This document shows positions 1 through 6,404 of a stretch of DNA of 6,720 nt, one piece after another. The first letter of the stretch is position 1. Every line of letters begins with the position of its first letter. Source of the stretch: Candidatus Aminicenantota bacterium (lineage in GTDB: Bacteria > Acidobacteriota > Aminicenantia > Aminicenantales > UBA8522); contig JAFGRZ010000005.1 of the NCBI GenBank assembly GCA_016934895.1, forward strand, positions 1-6,720, given 5' to 3'. The position numbers and the translations under genes are program-made. The notes below the pieces were generated by a model that ran no database searches, was not told the DNA's origin, and worked only from the letters and a program-made list of their open reading frames with translations.

Positions 1-231
1 GATCGGGCTGATGTCCAGGCCTCCGAACCGGGAAGGAGGGACGAAGCGGCGCACCGGCCGGAGCACGGGTTCGGTCAGCCGGTAGAGGACCCGAACGACC
101 GGATAGAGCGAAGGGATATAGATCCAGGAGAGGATCGCCCGGAGGATGATGATCCAGAGATAGATGTTCAGCCCGAAGTGGAGGAGCCGCGCCAGAAAGG
201 CCACCGTGTTCCCGAACAATATTGCGCCCAC
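1..231 (-). CDS. YggT family membrane protein (C-terminus cut by window edge)
   Basis: Reading leftward, the visible 77 codons encode a YggT-family protein. An N-terminal hydrophobic segment (LNIYLWIIILRAILSWIY) is followed by a conserved block with LYRLTEPVLRPVRRFVPP and GGLDISPI, the hallmark of the first half of YggT proteins. The second membrane segment lies beyond the left edge. YggT proteins are small inner-membrane proteins, often encoded near division, proC/yggS or divIVA genes; their role is poorly defined, with links to osmotic tolerance and cell-envelope or division functions. The start is uncertain. GTG at 231-229 lies 4 bases after the stop of the DUF1573 gene. TTG at 219-217 would give MFGNTVAFLARLL, closer to typical family N-termini, with a GGCGG/GGTGGG stretch upstream. 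The tight spacing suggests co-transcription with DUF1573. Family assignment rests on recognised motifs and is fairly sure. Confidence 0.85.
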   Translation of the reverse strand, partial: MGAILFGNTVAFLARLLHFGLNIYLWIIILRAILSWIYIPSLYPVVRVLYRLTEPVLRPVRRFVPPSRFGGLDISPI

Positions 232-235
232 CGCC

Positions 236-1015
236 TCAGCGAAGGAGTTCTTTATAGCGGATGAAAAGCTCCTTCAGCTTCTCCTTGGAGATGATATAGC
301 CGGATATGTACATGGACAGGGTCGTCCGCATCGGGTCGTTGGACTTGATCAGAACGTATTCCCGGACCACACCCGTCCGCTCCTGCGTGGGGATGCGGAC
401 CTCGACCGTGACCTCCTTTCCGGCGGCGATCTTGAGCGGCAGCGAGACGGCTTTGCCCCCGCTCGAATAGGTGGCGTTGCGATGATTGAACTCCACCTTG
501 AGCTCCAGCTCTCCCTTGTTCATGACCTTGAGCTCGGCCAGGATCCCCTCGCCTTCGACGATGAGTCCGGCGTCGTAATTGTAGGGATCGAGTTCGATCT
601 TCGGGGCGGGCGGAGTCTCGATGTGGGCCGTCACCTGGAGCTGCCGGCGGGCCTGCTTCGGGTCGTTGGAGTCCATGTAGAGGAGCTTGCTGACCCGTCC
701 GCCGTAACCGCGGGTGTCGAACTTGACCTCGATCTTGCCCTCTTTTCCCGGCGGGATCTTTTCGGCGGAAAGGAGGGCCGCCGTGCAGCCGCAGGTGGTG
801 GTGACTTTCTGGATGATCAGGGTGTCATTCCCCTCGTTTTTGAAGACGAACTCGTGAGAGAGAAGATCTCCCTGCTTCACTTTTCCGAAATCCCAGGACG
901 TCTCTTTGAAGTTGATTCTGGGCTGGGCGGCCGCGGGGACCGCCGCCGCAAAGAGGAGGGCCGCCGCCAGGACGATCACGGCCCCGGCGAACTTCAGGGC
1001 ATGAAGTCTCTTCAT
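236..1015 (-). CDS. Exported DUF1573 protein with two tandem domains
   Basis: A 259-residue protein. Residues 1-30 form a Sec signal peptide (MKRLHALK, a hydrophobic run, then PAAA before Q31), so the product is likely periplasmic; there is no lipobox cysteine. Residues 33-132 are a DUF1573 domain (Ig-like/ASH fold), with the opening NFKETSWDFGKVKQGD, the signature TTCGCTAA (C75, C77) and the close YMDSNDPK. Residues 138-240 look like a second copy: DYDAGLIVEGE-type opening (here YNYDAGLIVEGE), LKVMNKGE in the middle and a matching LIKSNDPMRT close, but with no CGC motif. DUF1573 proteins have no settled function. The ATG at 1015-1013 was chosen over upstream ATGs because GAGGTGGAG (1026-1018) sits just before it and the signal peptide begins there. 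A weak promoter is proposed at 1064-1036. YggT follows 4 bases downstream. The open frame on the opposite strand across this gene is a GC-rich shadow. Confidence 0.9.
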   Translation of the reverse strand: MKRLHALKFAGAVIVLAAALLFAAAVPAAAQPRINFKETSWDFGKVKQGDLLSHEFVFKNEGNDTLIIQKVTTTCGCTAALLSAEKIPPGKEGKIEVKFDTRGYGGRVSKLLYMDSNDPKQARRQLQVTAHIETPPAPKIELDPYNYDAGLIVEGEGILAELKVMNKGELELKVEFNHRNATYSSGGKAVSLPLKIAAGKEVTVEVRIPTQERTGVVREYVLIKSNDPMRTTLSMYISGYIISKEKLKELFIRYKELLR

Positions 1016-1035
1016 GTCTCCACCTCGCTTTTTGA

Positions 1036-1064
1036 AATGTACACTTTTTCCGCCGCCTTCGCAA
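1036..1064 (-). promoter_or_regulatory. Candidate sigma70 promoter for the DUF1573-yggT operon
   Basis: On the minus strand TTGCGA (1064-1059, 4/6 to the -35 consensus) and TACATT (1041-1036, 4/6 to the -10 consensus) are separated by exactly 17 bases. Transcription would begin near 1029, giving a leader of about 14 nt that already contains the GAGGTGGAG ribosome site. The match is moderate, so this is a tentative call supported mainly by spacing and position. Confidence 0.35.
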
Positions 1065-1132
1065 GTTTGGTGAAACCTTCTGCCGGTGTCCGCCGTAAGA
1101 TTCAATGCACGGATGCGAATCCGGCGCCTTCA

Positions 1133-1161
1133 TTGCCAGGCGCGGTCAAAGCATATATAAT
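1133..1161 (+). promoter_or_regulatory. Near-consensus sigma70 promoter for the SH3/beta-barrel gene
   Basis: TTGCCA (1133-1138, 5/6 to TTGACA) and a perfect TATAAT (1156-1161) are separated by the ideal 17 bases. The expected transcript start is near 1168, only about 13 nt before the ATG at 1181. The AT-rich patch around the -10 (ATATATAAT) stands out from the surrounding GC-rich DNA. No operator-like palindrome is obvious around it, which suggests strong, largely constitutive expression; that last point is inference. Confidence 0.75.
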
Positions 1162-1180
1162 CTTAAAGAAAGCGGTGCGG

Positions 1181-2413
1181 ATGAGAGAGCAAAAATTGTT
1201 CCCATGGATGGTCGCAACCATCACGCTCGCCTTATTCAGCCATTTCGCCGGGGCTGCGAACCTCGAGGCGGCCGAGATCAAGCTCCGGGTGGCGGCGGAA
1301 CAGGCCAATGTCCGCGAGAAACCCGACATCATGAGCCCGATCCTCAAGCAGCTTCCCGCGGGAGCGATCCTGGAGGCCGAAAGAAAAGAAGGAGAGTGGT
1401 TCGCCGTCCTCGTGGAAAAGGACGAGGGCGGAACGGTCATCGGTTATGTCCACGAGAGCCTGGTTGCGGTCGTGGCCACCCAGCCGGCAAAACCTCCCCG
1501 TGAAGAACCGATCAAAGAGCCAAGACCGCCCGTCGAACGGCCTCCGCAAGAGCCCGCAAAGCCGATCAAGGAGGAACCCCGCTATGTTCCCCCTCCTGTC
1601 CGTCCCGCTTCGGCCGGCGCTGACGAAGACGTCCGGTTGGCGGTGACCCTCTGGCTCGGCGGGCGGTATGCCGCCATCGGCGACCTGAACGACGGCTCCA
1701 AAGGGCTGGCCCGCTATTATGAAACCCGTGTCGCCGCCGGCGGAGAAGGGGACATCAAGGCTCTTCATCTCGGTTCTCTTTTCGGCGCCGAGATCCGCCT
1801 TCCCCTGGTCTTCGGGTTTTATCTCTCCCTCGGAGCGGAATACGGCTCCGGAGAAACGGCCGGCTCGGTCCTTTTTGTGAAGGGATCCCAAGAACTGACG
1901 CTCGAGACCAAACCCAGGTTCCGGACTATCCCCATCAGCCTCTCCCTTATCTACTATCCCATACCGGTTCTTTACCTGAAGGCCGGGATCGATTACACCT
2001 TCGCCCGGTGCGGCTATTCTTATCGTTTGACGGAGGTCGATTCCGGGCCGATGACGGAGTCCTGGCAGGAATGGACGGGTGAAGCCGGTTCCTCAGGGTT
2101 CGGCGTTCTGGCCGGACTGGGTTTCGACTGGGACCTGGCCTCAGGGGTGTCACTGACCGCCGAGGCGCTCTACCGGCACATCCGGCTGGCCGACCTTGGG
2201 GGTGAGGACGTCTTCACGGAGTCGAGCGCCACCGAATCGATCGAAGAGGGAAAACTCTATTATATCCAGGTCGACACCGGCGCTTCGGAGGTCGTCCCGC
2301 TGGTTTTCGTCCGGGAGAGAAGGCCGACCGAGGCCGGTGTCGTCAGCGCTCGAAAGGCCGAACTCGACCTCTCCGGATTCAGCCTGAAGTTGGGAATAAA
2401 AGTTCTCTTCTAG
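1181..2413 (+). CDS. Exported SH3-domain protein with proline-rich linker and outer-membrane beta-barrel-like domain
   Basis: A 410-residue protein. Residues 1-25 are a signal peptide (MREQK, hydrophobic core, FAGA). Residues 34-97 match a bacterial SH3 (SH3b) domain: ANVREKPDIMSPILKQLPAG, EGEWFAVLV and IGYVHESLV are typical. Residues 100-145 are a Pro/Glu/Lys-rich linker with a repeated PIKE motif. Residues 150-410 alternate polar and hydrophobic residues in strands (LAVTLWLGGRYAAIG, FGFYLSLGAEYG, IPISLSLIYYP, LYLKAGIDYTF, GVLAGLGFDWD, GVSLTAEALYRHI) and end LSGFSLKLGIKVLF, with the terminal Phe expected of outer-membrane barrels. The likely topology is a barrel in the outer membrane with the SH3 domain in the periplasm, perhaps contacting peptidoglycan; this is inferred. 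ATG 1181 was chosen because the signal peptide starts there; upstream codons in this frame are antisense to the DUF1573 gene. The ribosome site is weak; GTG at 1175 is an in-frame alternative. Its stop overlaps the convergent methyltransferase stop. Confidence 0.85.
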   Translation: MREQKLFPWMVATITLALFSHFAGAANLEAAEIKLRVAAEQANVREKPDIMSPILKQLPAGAILEAERKEGEWFAVLVEKDEGGTVIGYVHESLVAVVATQPAKPPREEPIKEPRPPVERPPQEPAKPIKEEPRYVPPPVRPASAGADEDVRLAVTLWLGGRYAAIGDLNDGSKGLARYYETRVAAGGEGDIKALHLGSLFGAEIRLPLVFGFYLSLGAEYGSGETAGSVLFVKGSQELTLETKPRFRTIPISLSLIYYPIPVLYLKAGIDYTFARCGYSYRLTEVDSGPMTESWQEWTGEAGSSGFGVLAGLGFDWDLASGVSLTAEALYRHIRLADLGGEDVFTESSATESIEEGKLYYIQVDTGASEVVPLVFVRERRPTEAGVVSARKAELDLSGFSLKLGIKVLF

Positions 2414-3072
2414 CCCTTTTTGAGCAGCGCGATGTGCTGGGCGTGGATTCCCCGGATGAGGGGAAAAATGCGGACCACCCGGAAGCCGGCGTCCGCAGCT
2501 TCTTCCCGAAATTCTTGGGAGCTGATCATTTTGATGCGCGTCCGGCTCTTCTTGATCCTCCGGCGGAGCGCCCGCTGGGCCCGGTGCAGGGGATTGGCCT
2601 GGTAGAAGGAGAGGATGAGCCAGCCGCCCGATGACCGGGCGAATTCCTGGAGTGCGGCCCGCCTTTCTTCCCGCTGATGAAGATGATGGAAGAAGCGCAG
2701 CGAGAAGACAAGCGGGAACGCGCCGGCCCGGACGGGCAGGCCCCGGGTCAAATCGCCGACTATTCCCATAGGAGCGGGGAAAATTGAGTCCTTAGCCCGG
2801 GCCCGCCGGACCATGGCCGGCGACAGGTCGCAACTCACCGGCCGGTAACCCGCGTCGATAAGAAAGGCGGAGAAGCGGCCGTAACCGCAGGGCGCGTCCA
2901 GGGCCAGGTCCGGAGATCGATCCGGCTCTTCGTCCCGAATGATTCGCAACGCCTTCCTCAAGATCCGCACTTCTCTCCCATGCACCCATCTCTGGTCGAA
3001 GCCGCGGTAGCGCCTGCGCTCGTAGTCGGCCACCTCATGATCCTGAAACGGCAGCTTAACGGAAAAAAACAT
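2410..3072 (-). CDS. Class I SAM-dependent methyltransferase
   Basis: A 220-residue protein of usual length for a stand-alone class I methyltransferase. Motif I is LALDAPCGYGRFSAF (residues 56-70, D59 with the G63-Y64-G65 loop). The acidic residue ending strand 2 is D82 in VSCDLSPAMV. GDLTRGLP (106-113) is the motif III region and LVFSLRFFHHLH (121-132) the motif IV/post-IV region. The C-terminal part (residues 151-220) is basic, with a RALRRRIKKSRTRIK stretch that could contact a membrane or an anionic glycan. No transmembrane segment is seen, so it is probably cytoplasmic. It is the last gene of the operon; its ATG overlaps the end of the glycosidase-like gene by 17 bp and is preceded by GAGGAG (3088-3083), which supports this start. 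Context suggests methylation of a surface-glycan intermediate, but the substrate cannot be read from sequence; small-molecule or lipid methylation are alternatives. Confidence 0.87.
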   Translation of the reverse strand: MFFSVKLPFQDHEVADYERRRYRGFDQRWVHGREVRILRKALRIIRDEEPDRSPDLALDAPCGYGRFSAFLIDAGYRPVSCDLSPAMVRRARAKDSIFPAPMGIVGDLTRGLPVRAGAFPLVFSLRFFHHLHQREERRAALQEFARSSGGWLILSFYQANPLHRAQRALRRRIKKSRTRIKMISSQEFREEAADAGFRVVRIFPLIRGIHAQHIALLKKG

Positions 3073-4327
3073 ACTGGGGTTTCTCCTCGATACGGACCTT
3101 GGCCGATCCCGGCCGTTTCTCCCGGCCGTCCCGATCGACGATCAGGATGGGCGCCCGGGCGAACTCATGTTCGACGGCGCCTCTCTTCGTCCAGCAGACG
3201 GCGAATTCCCGGCCTCCTTTCCGGAACAGGAAGATCTCCGCTCCGGCGGTCGATGCCGTGCCTTCAAAACGGCTCCCCTCGAGCAGACCGGCCATTTGGC
3301 CGAGGGCATAATAGCTCGGCCTCTTCCTCCACGTCCGGTCCCGGCTGTCGATGAGACCATAGCCCGGTGCAACCAGTTGCCACCAGAAGATCCGCTTGAT
3401 TAGGCCGCCCGCCAGACAGATAATGAAGTACCGGACGAGATAGTTCGCCTGGCTTTCCTCATCGACGCAGGGCTTGCCCGGCGCCGGCGAATGCTCCCCC
3501 GCTCCTTCGAGCGGCCAGTTCATCTCGGTGATCCAGCATTCTCCCGGCCTGCCGAGGGACGCGTCTACGACCGCTTTCCAGAGGGCCACCTTCTTGGCCG
3601 TCGTCCAGCCGAACTGGGCGTTTTCCGGGGCGCCGCTCCGGTCGACATAGAGAAGGGAGCTGATCTTGTCGAAGGAGACGGCCCGGAGGACTGGGGGGTA
3701 GAGGTGGAACTCGAAGTCGATCACGGCCGGCCCGACGAGGCGCGCTCCATGCCGGGCGGCCAGGGGGACCGCGGCCCGGGCCAGGGAGATATATTCCCTG
3801 TGGTCCCAAACGCCCCACTTGGTCCTGTTCCAGGCATGACCGATCTCAAAATGCGAACAGAGCGGGGAGAGCGCTGAAAATGCATCCGTCAGGAAGCCTT
3901 CCCAGGAGGCCGGCTCCAGCACGTCGTCCCGGCGCTGGAGGAGGGCGCAGACGACGTCGAAACCCTCGCCGTGAAGACGCCGGATGAATCGTTCATAATG
4001 CGACAACTCATCTCTTTTCCAGGAGGGGACGCGGACCAGGGTCTGACTGATCGCCGCGGCCCTGAGGTTCGCGATGACCTCGTCGTCGCGCTCCCCCGCT
4101 GGAGAACAGGAAACCGCGAAAGGCGACCCGATCTCGACAAGATGCCGGCGCATCGTTTTTCTGTACTTCCGGTAGAGGCGGAGAGCGGGCCCGGCCAGAG
4201 AGGCGTTGACGGCCGCCAAGCCCAGGTAGCTCCCCACATGTTTGAAGTGATGGCGAAGCCGTTCTTTCCTGGGCGCGACGTTGTGCGGCTGGTCGGCTGG
4301 CTCATTCCAGGCGAAGGGGAAGCTCAT
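3056..4327 (-). CDS. Clan GH-A-like glycoside hydrolase-fold protein, cytoplasmic
   Basis: A 423-residue protein with no signal peptide. Its layout is that of a TIM-barrel glycosidase of clan GH-A (nearest in style to GH39/GH5-like proteins) with a small C-terminal beta domain. VRVPSWKRDELSHYERFIRRL (98-118) and GFDVVCALL (122-130) look like barrel strands 2-3. HFEIGHAWNRTKWG (159-172) falls where strand 4 normally has the acid/base motif xEIGNEPN. CWITEMNWP (264-272) resembles the strand 7 nucleophile motif, with E268 as candidate. IFWWQLVAPGYGLID (313-327) resembles strand 8, and RPSYYALGQM (336-345) is the usual following helix. Residues 360-423 form a likely beta-sandwich. The acid/base Glu position appears to be A165, so ordinary hydrolysis may not occur. 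The start follows the kinase stop by one base (TAA G ATG), with GAGGA (4341-4337) as ribosome site. It may trim, bind or remodel a glycan made by this operon; the fold is likely, the function unknown. Confidence 0.75.
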   Translation of the reverse strand: MSFPFAWNEPADQPHNVAPRKERLRHHFKHVGSYLGLAAVNASLAGPALRLYRKYRKTMRRHLVEIGSPFAVSCSPAGERDDEVIANLRAAAISQTLVRVPSWKRDELSHYERFIRRLHGEGFDVVCALLQRRDDVLEPASWEGFLTDAFSALSPLCSHFEIGHAWNRTKWGVWDHREYISLARAAVPLAARHGARLVGPAVIDFEFHLYPPVLRAVSFDKISSLLYVDRSGAPENAQFGWTTAKKVALWKAVVDASLGRPGECWITEMNWPLEGAGEHSPAPGKPCVDEESQANYLVRYFIICLAGGLIKRIFWWQLVAPGYGLIDSRDRTWRKRPSYYALGQMAGLLEGSRFEGTASTAGAEIFLFRKGGREFAVCWTKRGAVEHEFARAPILIVDRDGREKRPGSAKVRIEEKPQYVFFR

Positions 4328-4328
4328 C

Positions 4329-5162
4329 TTACTGGATCCTCAAGAAACGGGCGATCCGCCGCAAACGCAATTTTTTCTTCAGGCCGACATAGGCCGTAAA
4401 AACCGATTTGTTCCATTTGTACCAGAACCAACGGGCCCGCCGCAATGTCCCGGGTTTCGAGTATCTCGACAGGAATTCTTGTTGGAGCGCTGGAGGAACG
4501 CCGAGCCGGATGAGATTCCTGACGCGCCGCAAGGGGCCTATCTTCTTGCGTACCCGGATCCGGTTGGTATCGAGGAGATAAAAAATGATCCGTCCGGAGT
4601 CGTCCTTTCTCGCCAGGATGTTGCCGTCCGAGAGATCGCGGTGGAAGATGCCGCGGTCGTGGCAGAGAGCCAGATGGCCGGCCAGGGCATCGAGCAACGG
4701 CTTGAGTTCCTCCGGGCCAAGCCGGCGGAAAAGGCCGCGGATCTCCTCGGCGCCGGCGATCCTTTCGGCCAGGAAATAGCTTCGCTCCACCAGGCCGCGA
4801 CGTCTCTTTTCCAGGTAAGCGGCGGGCGGAGCCGTTTCGATTCCTCTCTCTTTCAATGCCCAGGCTCCCCGCCAGGCCCGGGCCGCCCTGGAGGACTGGA
4901 AGAGTGATTTAAGCCGGACAAGTCCCCGCGCTCTGAAATCCTTGACCACGATCTCTCTGGGCGGACCGGAGGACATCGGCAGCCGCGCTGCGGCCACGCG
5001 GTTCCTGGAATCGAGAAGCATCTCCGTGTCCGCCCGGTTCCAAAGCTCCTCGGGACGGGAGATGAGATCGAGGAAAAGCAGGTCGTCGAACTCGGGCGCA
5101 ACCTCACCCCGGTACTCGTCAAAAATGAGAGTCCGCTTTCCCAGGCCGTTATCGTTCTTCAT
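4329..5162 (-). CDS. Kdo/WaaP-family lipopolysaccharide kinase-like protein
   Basis: A 277-residue protein with the protein-kinase-like fold of the Kdo/WaaP/InaA kinases, which phosphorylate sugars of the LPS inner core at the cytoplasmic face of the inner membrane. The ATP-binding lysine is K74 in IVVKDFRARG. The catalytic loop is GIFHRDLSDGNILA (171-184), with H174-R175-D176 and N181. The metal-binding aspartate, equivalent to DFG, is D198 in FYLLDTNRIR. All key residues are present, so it should be active. The C-terminal third is very basic and aromatic (RRARWFWYKW, LKKKLRLRRIARFL), fitting contact with the membrane or an anionic lipid. It lies 22 bp after the glycosyltransferase stop and one base before the next gene. 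The ribosome site is weak (GGA about ten bases before ATG), and a tiny out-of-frame ATG reading frame overlaps the start. The exact acceptor sugar is unknown. Confidence 0.85.
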   Translation of the reverse strand: MKNDNGLGKRTLIFDEYRGEVAPEFDDLLFLDLISRPEELWNRADTEMLLDSRNRVAAARLPMSSGPPREIVVKDFRARGLVRLKSLFQSSRAARAWRGAWALKERGIETAPPAAYLEKRRRGLVERSYFLAERIAGAEEIRGLFRRLGPEELKPLLDALAGHLALCHDRGIFHRDLSDGNILARKDDSGRIIFYLLDTNRIRVRKKIGPLRRVRNLIRLGVPPALQQEFLSRYSKPGTLRRARWFWYKWNKSVFTAYVGLKKKLRLRRIARFLRIQ

Positions 5163-5184
5163 TCGCTGAGTCCATTCACCCTGC

Positions 5185-6300
5185 TCATCCGTTCCGTCCG
5201 GAGGCGTTTTCCAGGATCCTTTTCAGCTCGGAACCGACGGCCTCCGGCCGGTACTTTTCCCAGACGAGGTCCTGGCCGGCCCGGGCTAACGTCTCCCTAA
5301 GCCCCGGGTCCTCTTTCAATTCCAGAACGGCCTCGGCCAGGCGGCCGGCGTATTCCTCGTCGCAAAGAAAGATATTTTTCCCATGACTGAAAAATTCCTC
5401 AACAGCGGGCGTCCGGGACGTGATCACGGCCTTGCCCAGGGCCATTGCCTGATAGATTTTGTGCGGAACGACCCGCCCGGCTTTTTCCGTCCGGCCGAAG
5501 ATTCCCAGGCAAACGTCGGCCGCCTCGGCGACCCTCGCCGCCAGTTCCGTTTGGCTCAGCCACCCGTCGAAGGCGACATTGTCCAGGCCATAGTCTGAAG
5601 CCAAGGCGCGGATATGGTCGAAGGTCTGACCGGAGCCGATGAACTTGAAACGGACGCCCTTGTCCATTCCGCGGACCTTACGGGCCGCTTCGATGACTGC
5701 GTCAACCCCATGGAGGGGAAGGAAGGAGCCGAAAAAGAGGACCGTGAACGGTCCCGGAGGCCCGGACTTCCGAGCGCTCGCGTTCGCCGGAGACCGGCGG
5801 AAAATCCGGTCGTCGAAACCCACCGGCACCACGGCAATTTTCTCCGGGTCCAGCCCGAACTCAAGGCCGTAATAATCTTTGTGCGCCCGGGTGTCGGAGA
5901 GGATGAGGTCGGCCCGGCGAAGAGCCCATCTGTCGATGGCCTTGTTCCAGCGGGCGGAGAACGACCCTTCGGGCTTCCTCTTCCAGTCCAGGATCTTCGT
6001 CTCGTAGCGGGAGGCCAGCGGGTCGAAGACGACGCGCCTCGCGGTCAGCCTCCCCACCAGCCGGGCCAGGGGGACATCCTTTTGGGCGAATTCGGGGACG
6101 AGGACGAACTTGAGGCCCGAGGGGGGGGCTTCTCGGCGCCGCCGCCAGCGCGAAATCAAAAGAGGGTAGCGGAGCCAGAACTTGGGTCCGGGCCGGACCC
6201 GGCATTCCGAGACCTCAACGCCGTTGAGCTCCAGGCCGCGGCGCAGCACCGCGTTTCGCGGATAGTCCGGGTCGTATGCGCCGAAGAAGACGACGTCCAT
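5185..6300 (-). CDS. GT4-type (GT-B fold) glycosyltransferase
   Basis: A 371-residue protein, the usual length for family GT4, without a signal peptide or membrane segment. The N-terminal Rossmann half starts MDVVFFGAYDPDYPRN and contains ADLILSDTRAHKDYY (130-144) and IAVVPVGFDDRIFRR (155-169), the typical hinge. The C-terminal donor-binding half contains FTVLFFGSFLPLHGVDAVI (185-203), VRFKFIGSG (216-224), VAFDGWLSQTEL (242-253), ADVCLGIFG (261-269) and VVPHKIYQAMALGKAVIT (277-294), followed by EEFF (301-304). The usual EX7E glutamates are replaced by the P-x-K-x-x-Q-AMA-x-GK variant seen in some GT4 proteins. It should transfer a sugar from an activated nucleotide sugar; donor and acceptor cannot be told. 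It is the first gene of the four-gene operon. The ATG at 6300 is preceded by GGGGGAG (6311-6305), which supports the start. Confidence 0.88.
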   Translation of the reverse strand: MDVVFFGAYDPDYPRNAVLRRGLELNGVEVSECRVRPGPKFWLRYPLLISRWRRRREAPPSGLKFVLVPEFAQKDVPLARLVGRLTARRVVFDPLASRYETKILDWKRKPEGSFSARWNKAIDRWALRRADLILSDTRAHKDYYGLEFGLDPEKIAVVPVGFDDRIFRRSPANASARKSGPPGPFTVLFFGSFLPLHGVDAVIEAARKVRGMDKGVRFKFIGSGQTFDHIRALASDYGLDNVAFDGWLSQTELAARVAEAADVCLGIFGRTEKAGRVVPHKIYQAMALGKAVITSRTPAVEEFFSHGKNIFLCDEEYAGRLAEAVLELKEDPGLRETLARAGQDLVWEKYRPEAVGSELKRILENASGRNG

Positions 6301-6314
6301 CTTTCTCCCCCAGC

Positions 6315-6343
6315 AAAATAAACCAGCGGCGCTTTTTTTTCAA
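6315..6343 (-). promoter_or_regulatory. Candidate sigma70 promoter for the glycan operon
   Basis: On the minus strand TTGAAA (6343-6338, 5/6) and TATTTT (6320-6315, 4/6) are separated by 17 bases. The spacer begins with an A-tract (the complement of T8 at 6333-6340). Transcription would begin around 6308, leaving a leader of under 10 nt with the GGAG ribosome site at its very 5' end. Because that is unusually short, the real promoter could instead lie further upstream, for example within or before the palindromic region. Confidence 0.4.
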
Positions 6344-6404
6344 TGGATAAGGGGCGGAAGCTCTGTAACGAAAAGTATGGTTGATGCAAGGATGGGGAGG
6401 AGAG

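Noticed and set aside
164..1180. Plus-strand open frame continuing upstream of the SH3/barrel gene for 339 codons, in principle a 749-residue protein
   Set aside because: It is antisense to the well-supported DUF1573 gene, has no recognisable domain, and a consensus promoter plus signal peptide mark the real start at 1181.
4281..4907. Plus-strand 208-codon open frame opposite the kinase
   Set aside because: Antisense shadow of a gene with intact kinase motifs; no domain or ribosome site. The same holds for the long plus-strand frames at 5614-6321 and 3491-3877.
6321..6343. Intrinsic terminator on the plus strand ending in T8 (6333-6340)
   Set aside because: Only a 3-bp AGC/GCT stem precedes the T-run; the A-tract is better explained as part of a minus-strand promoter spacer.
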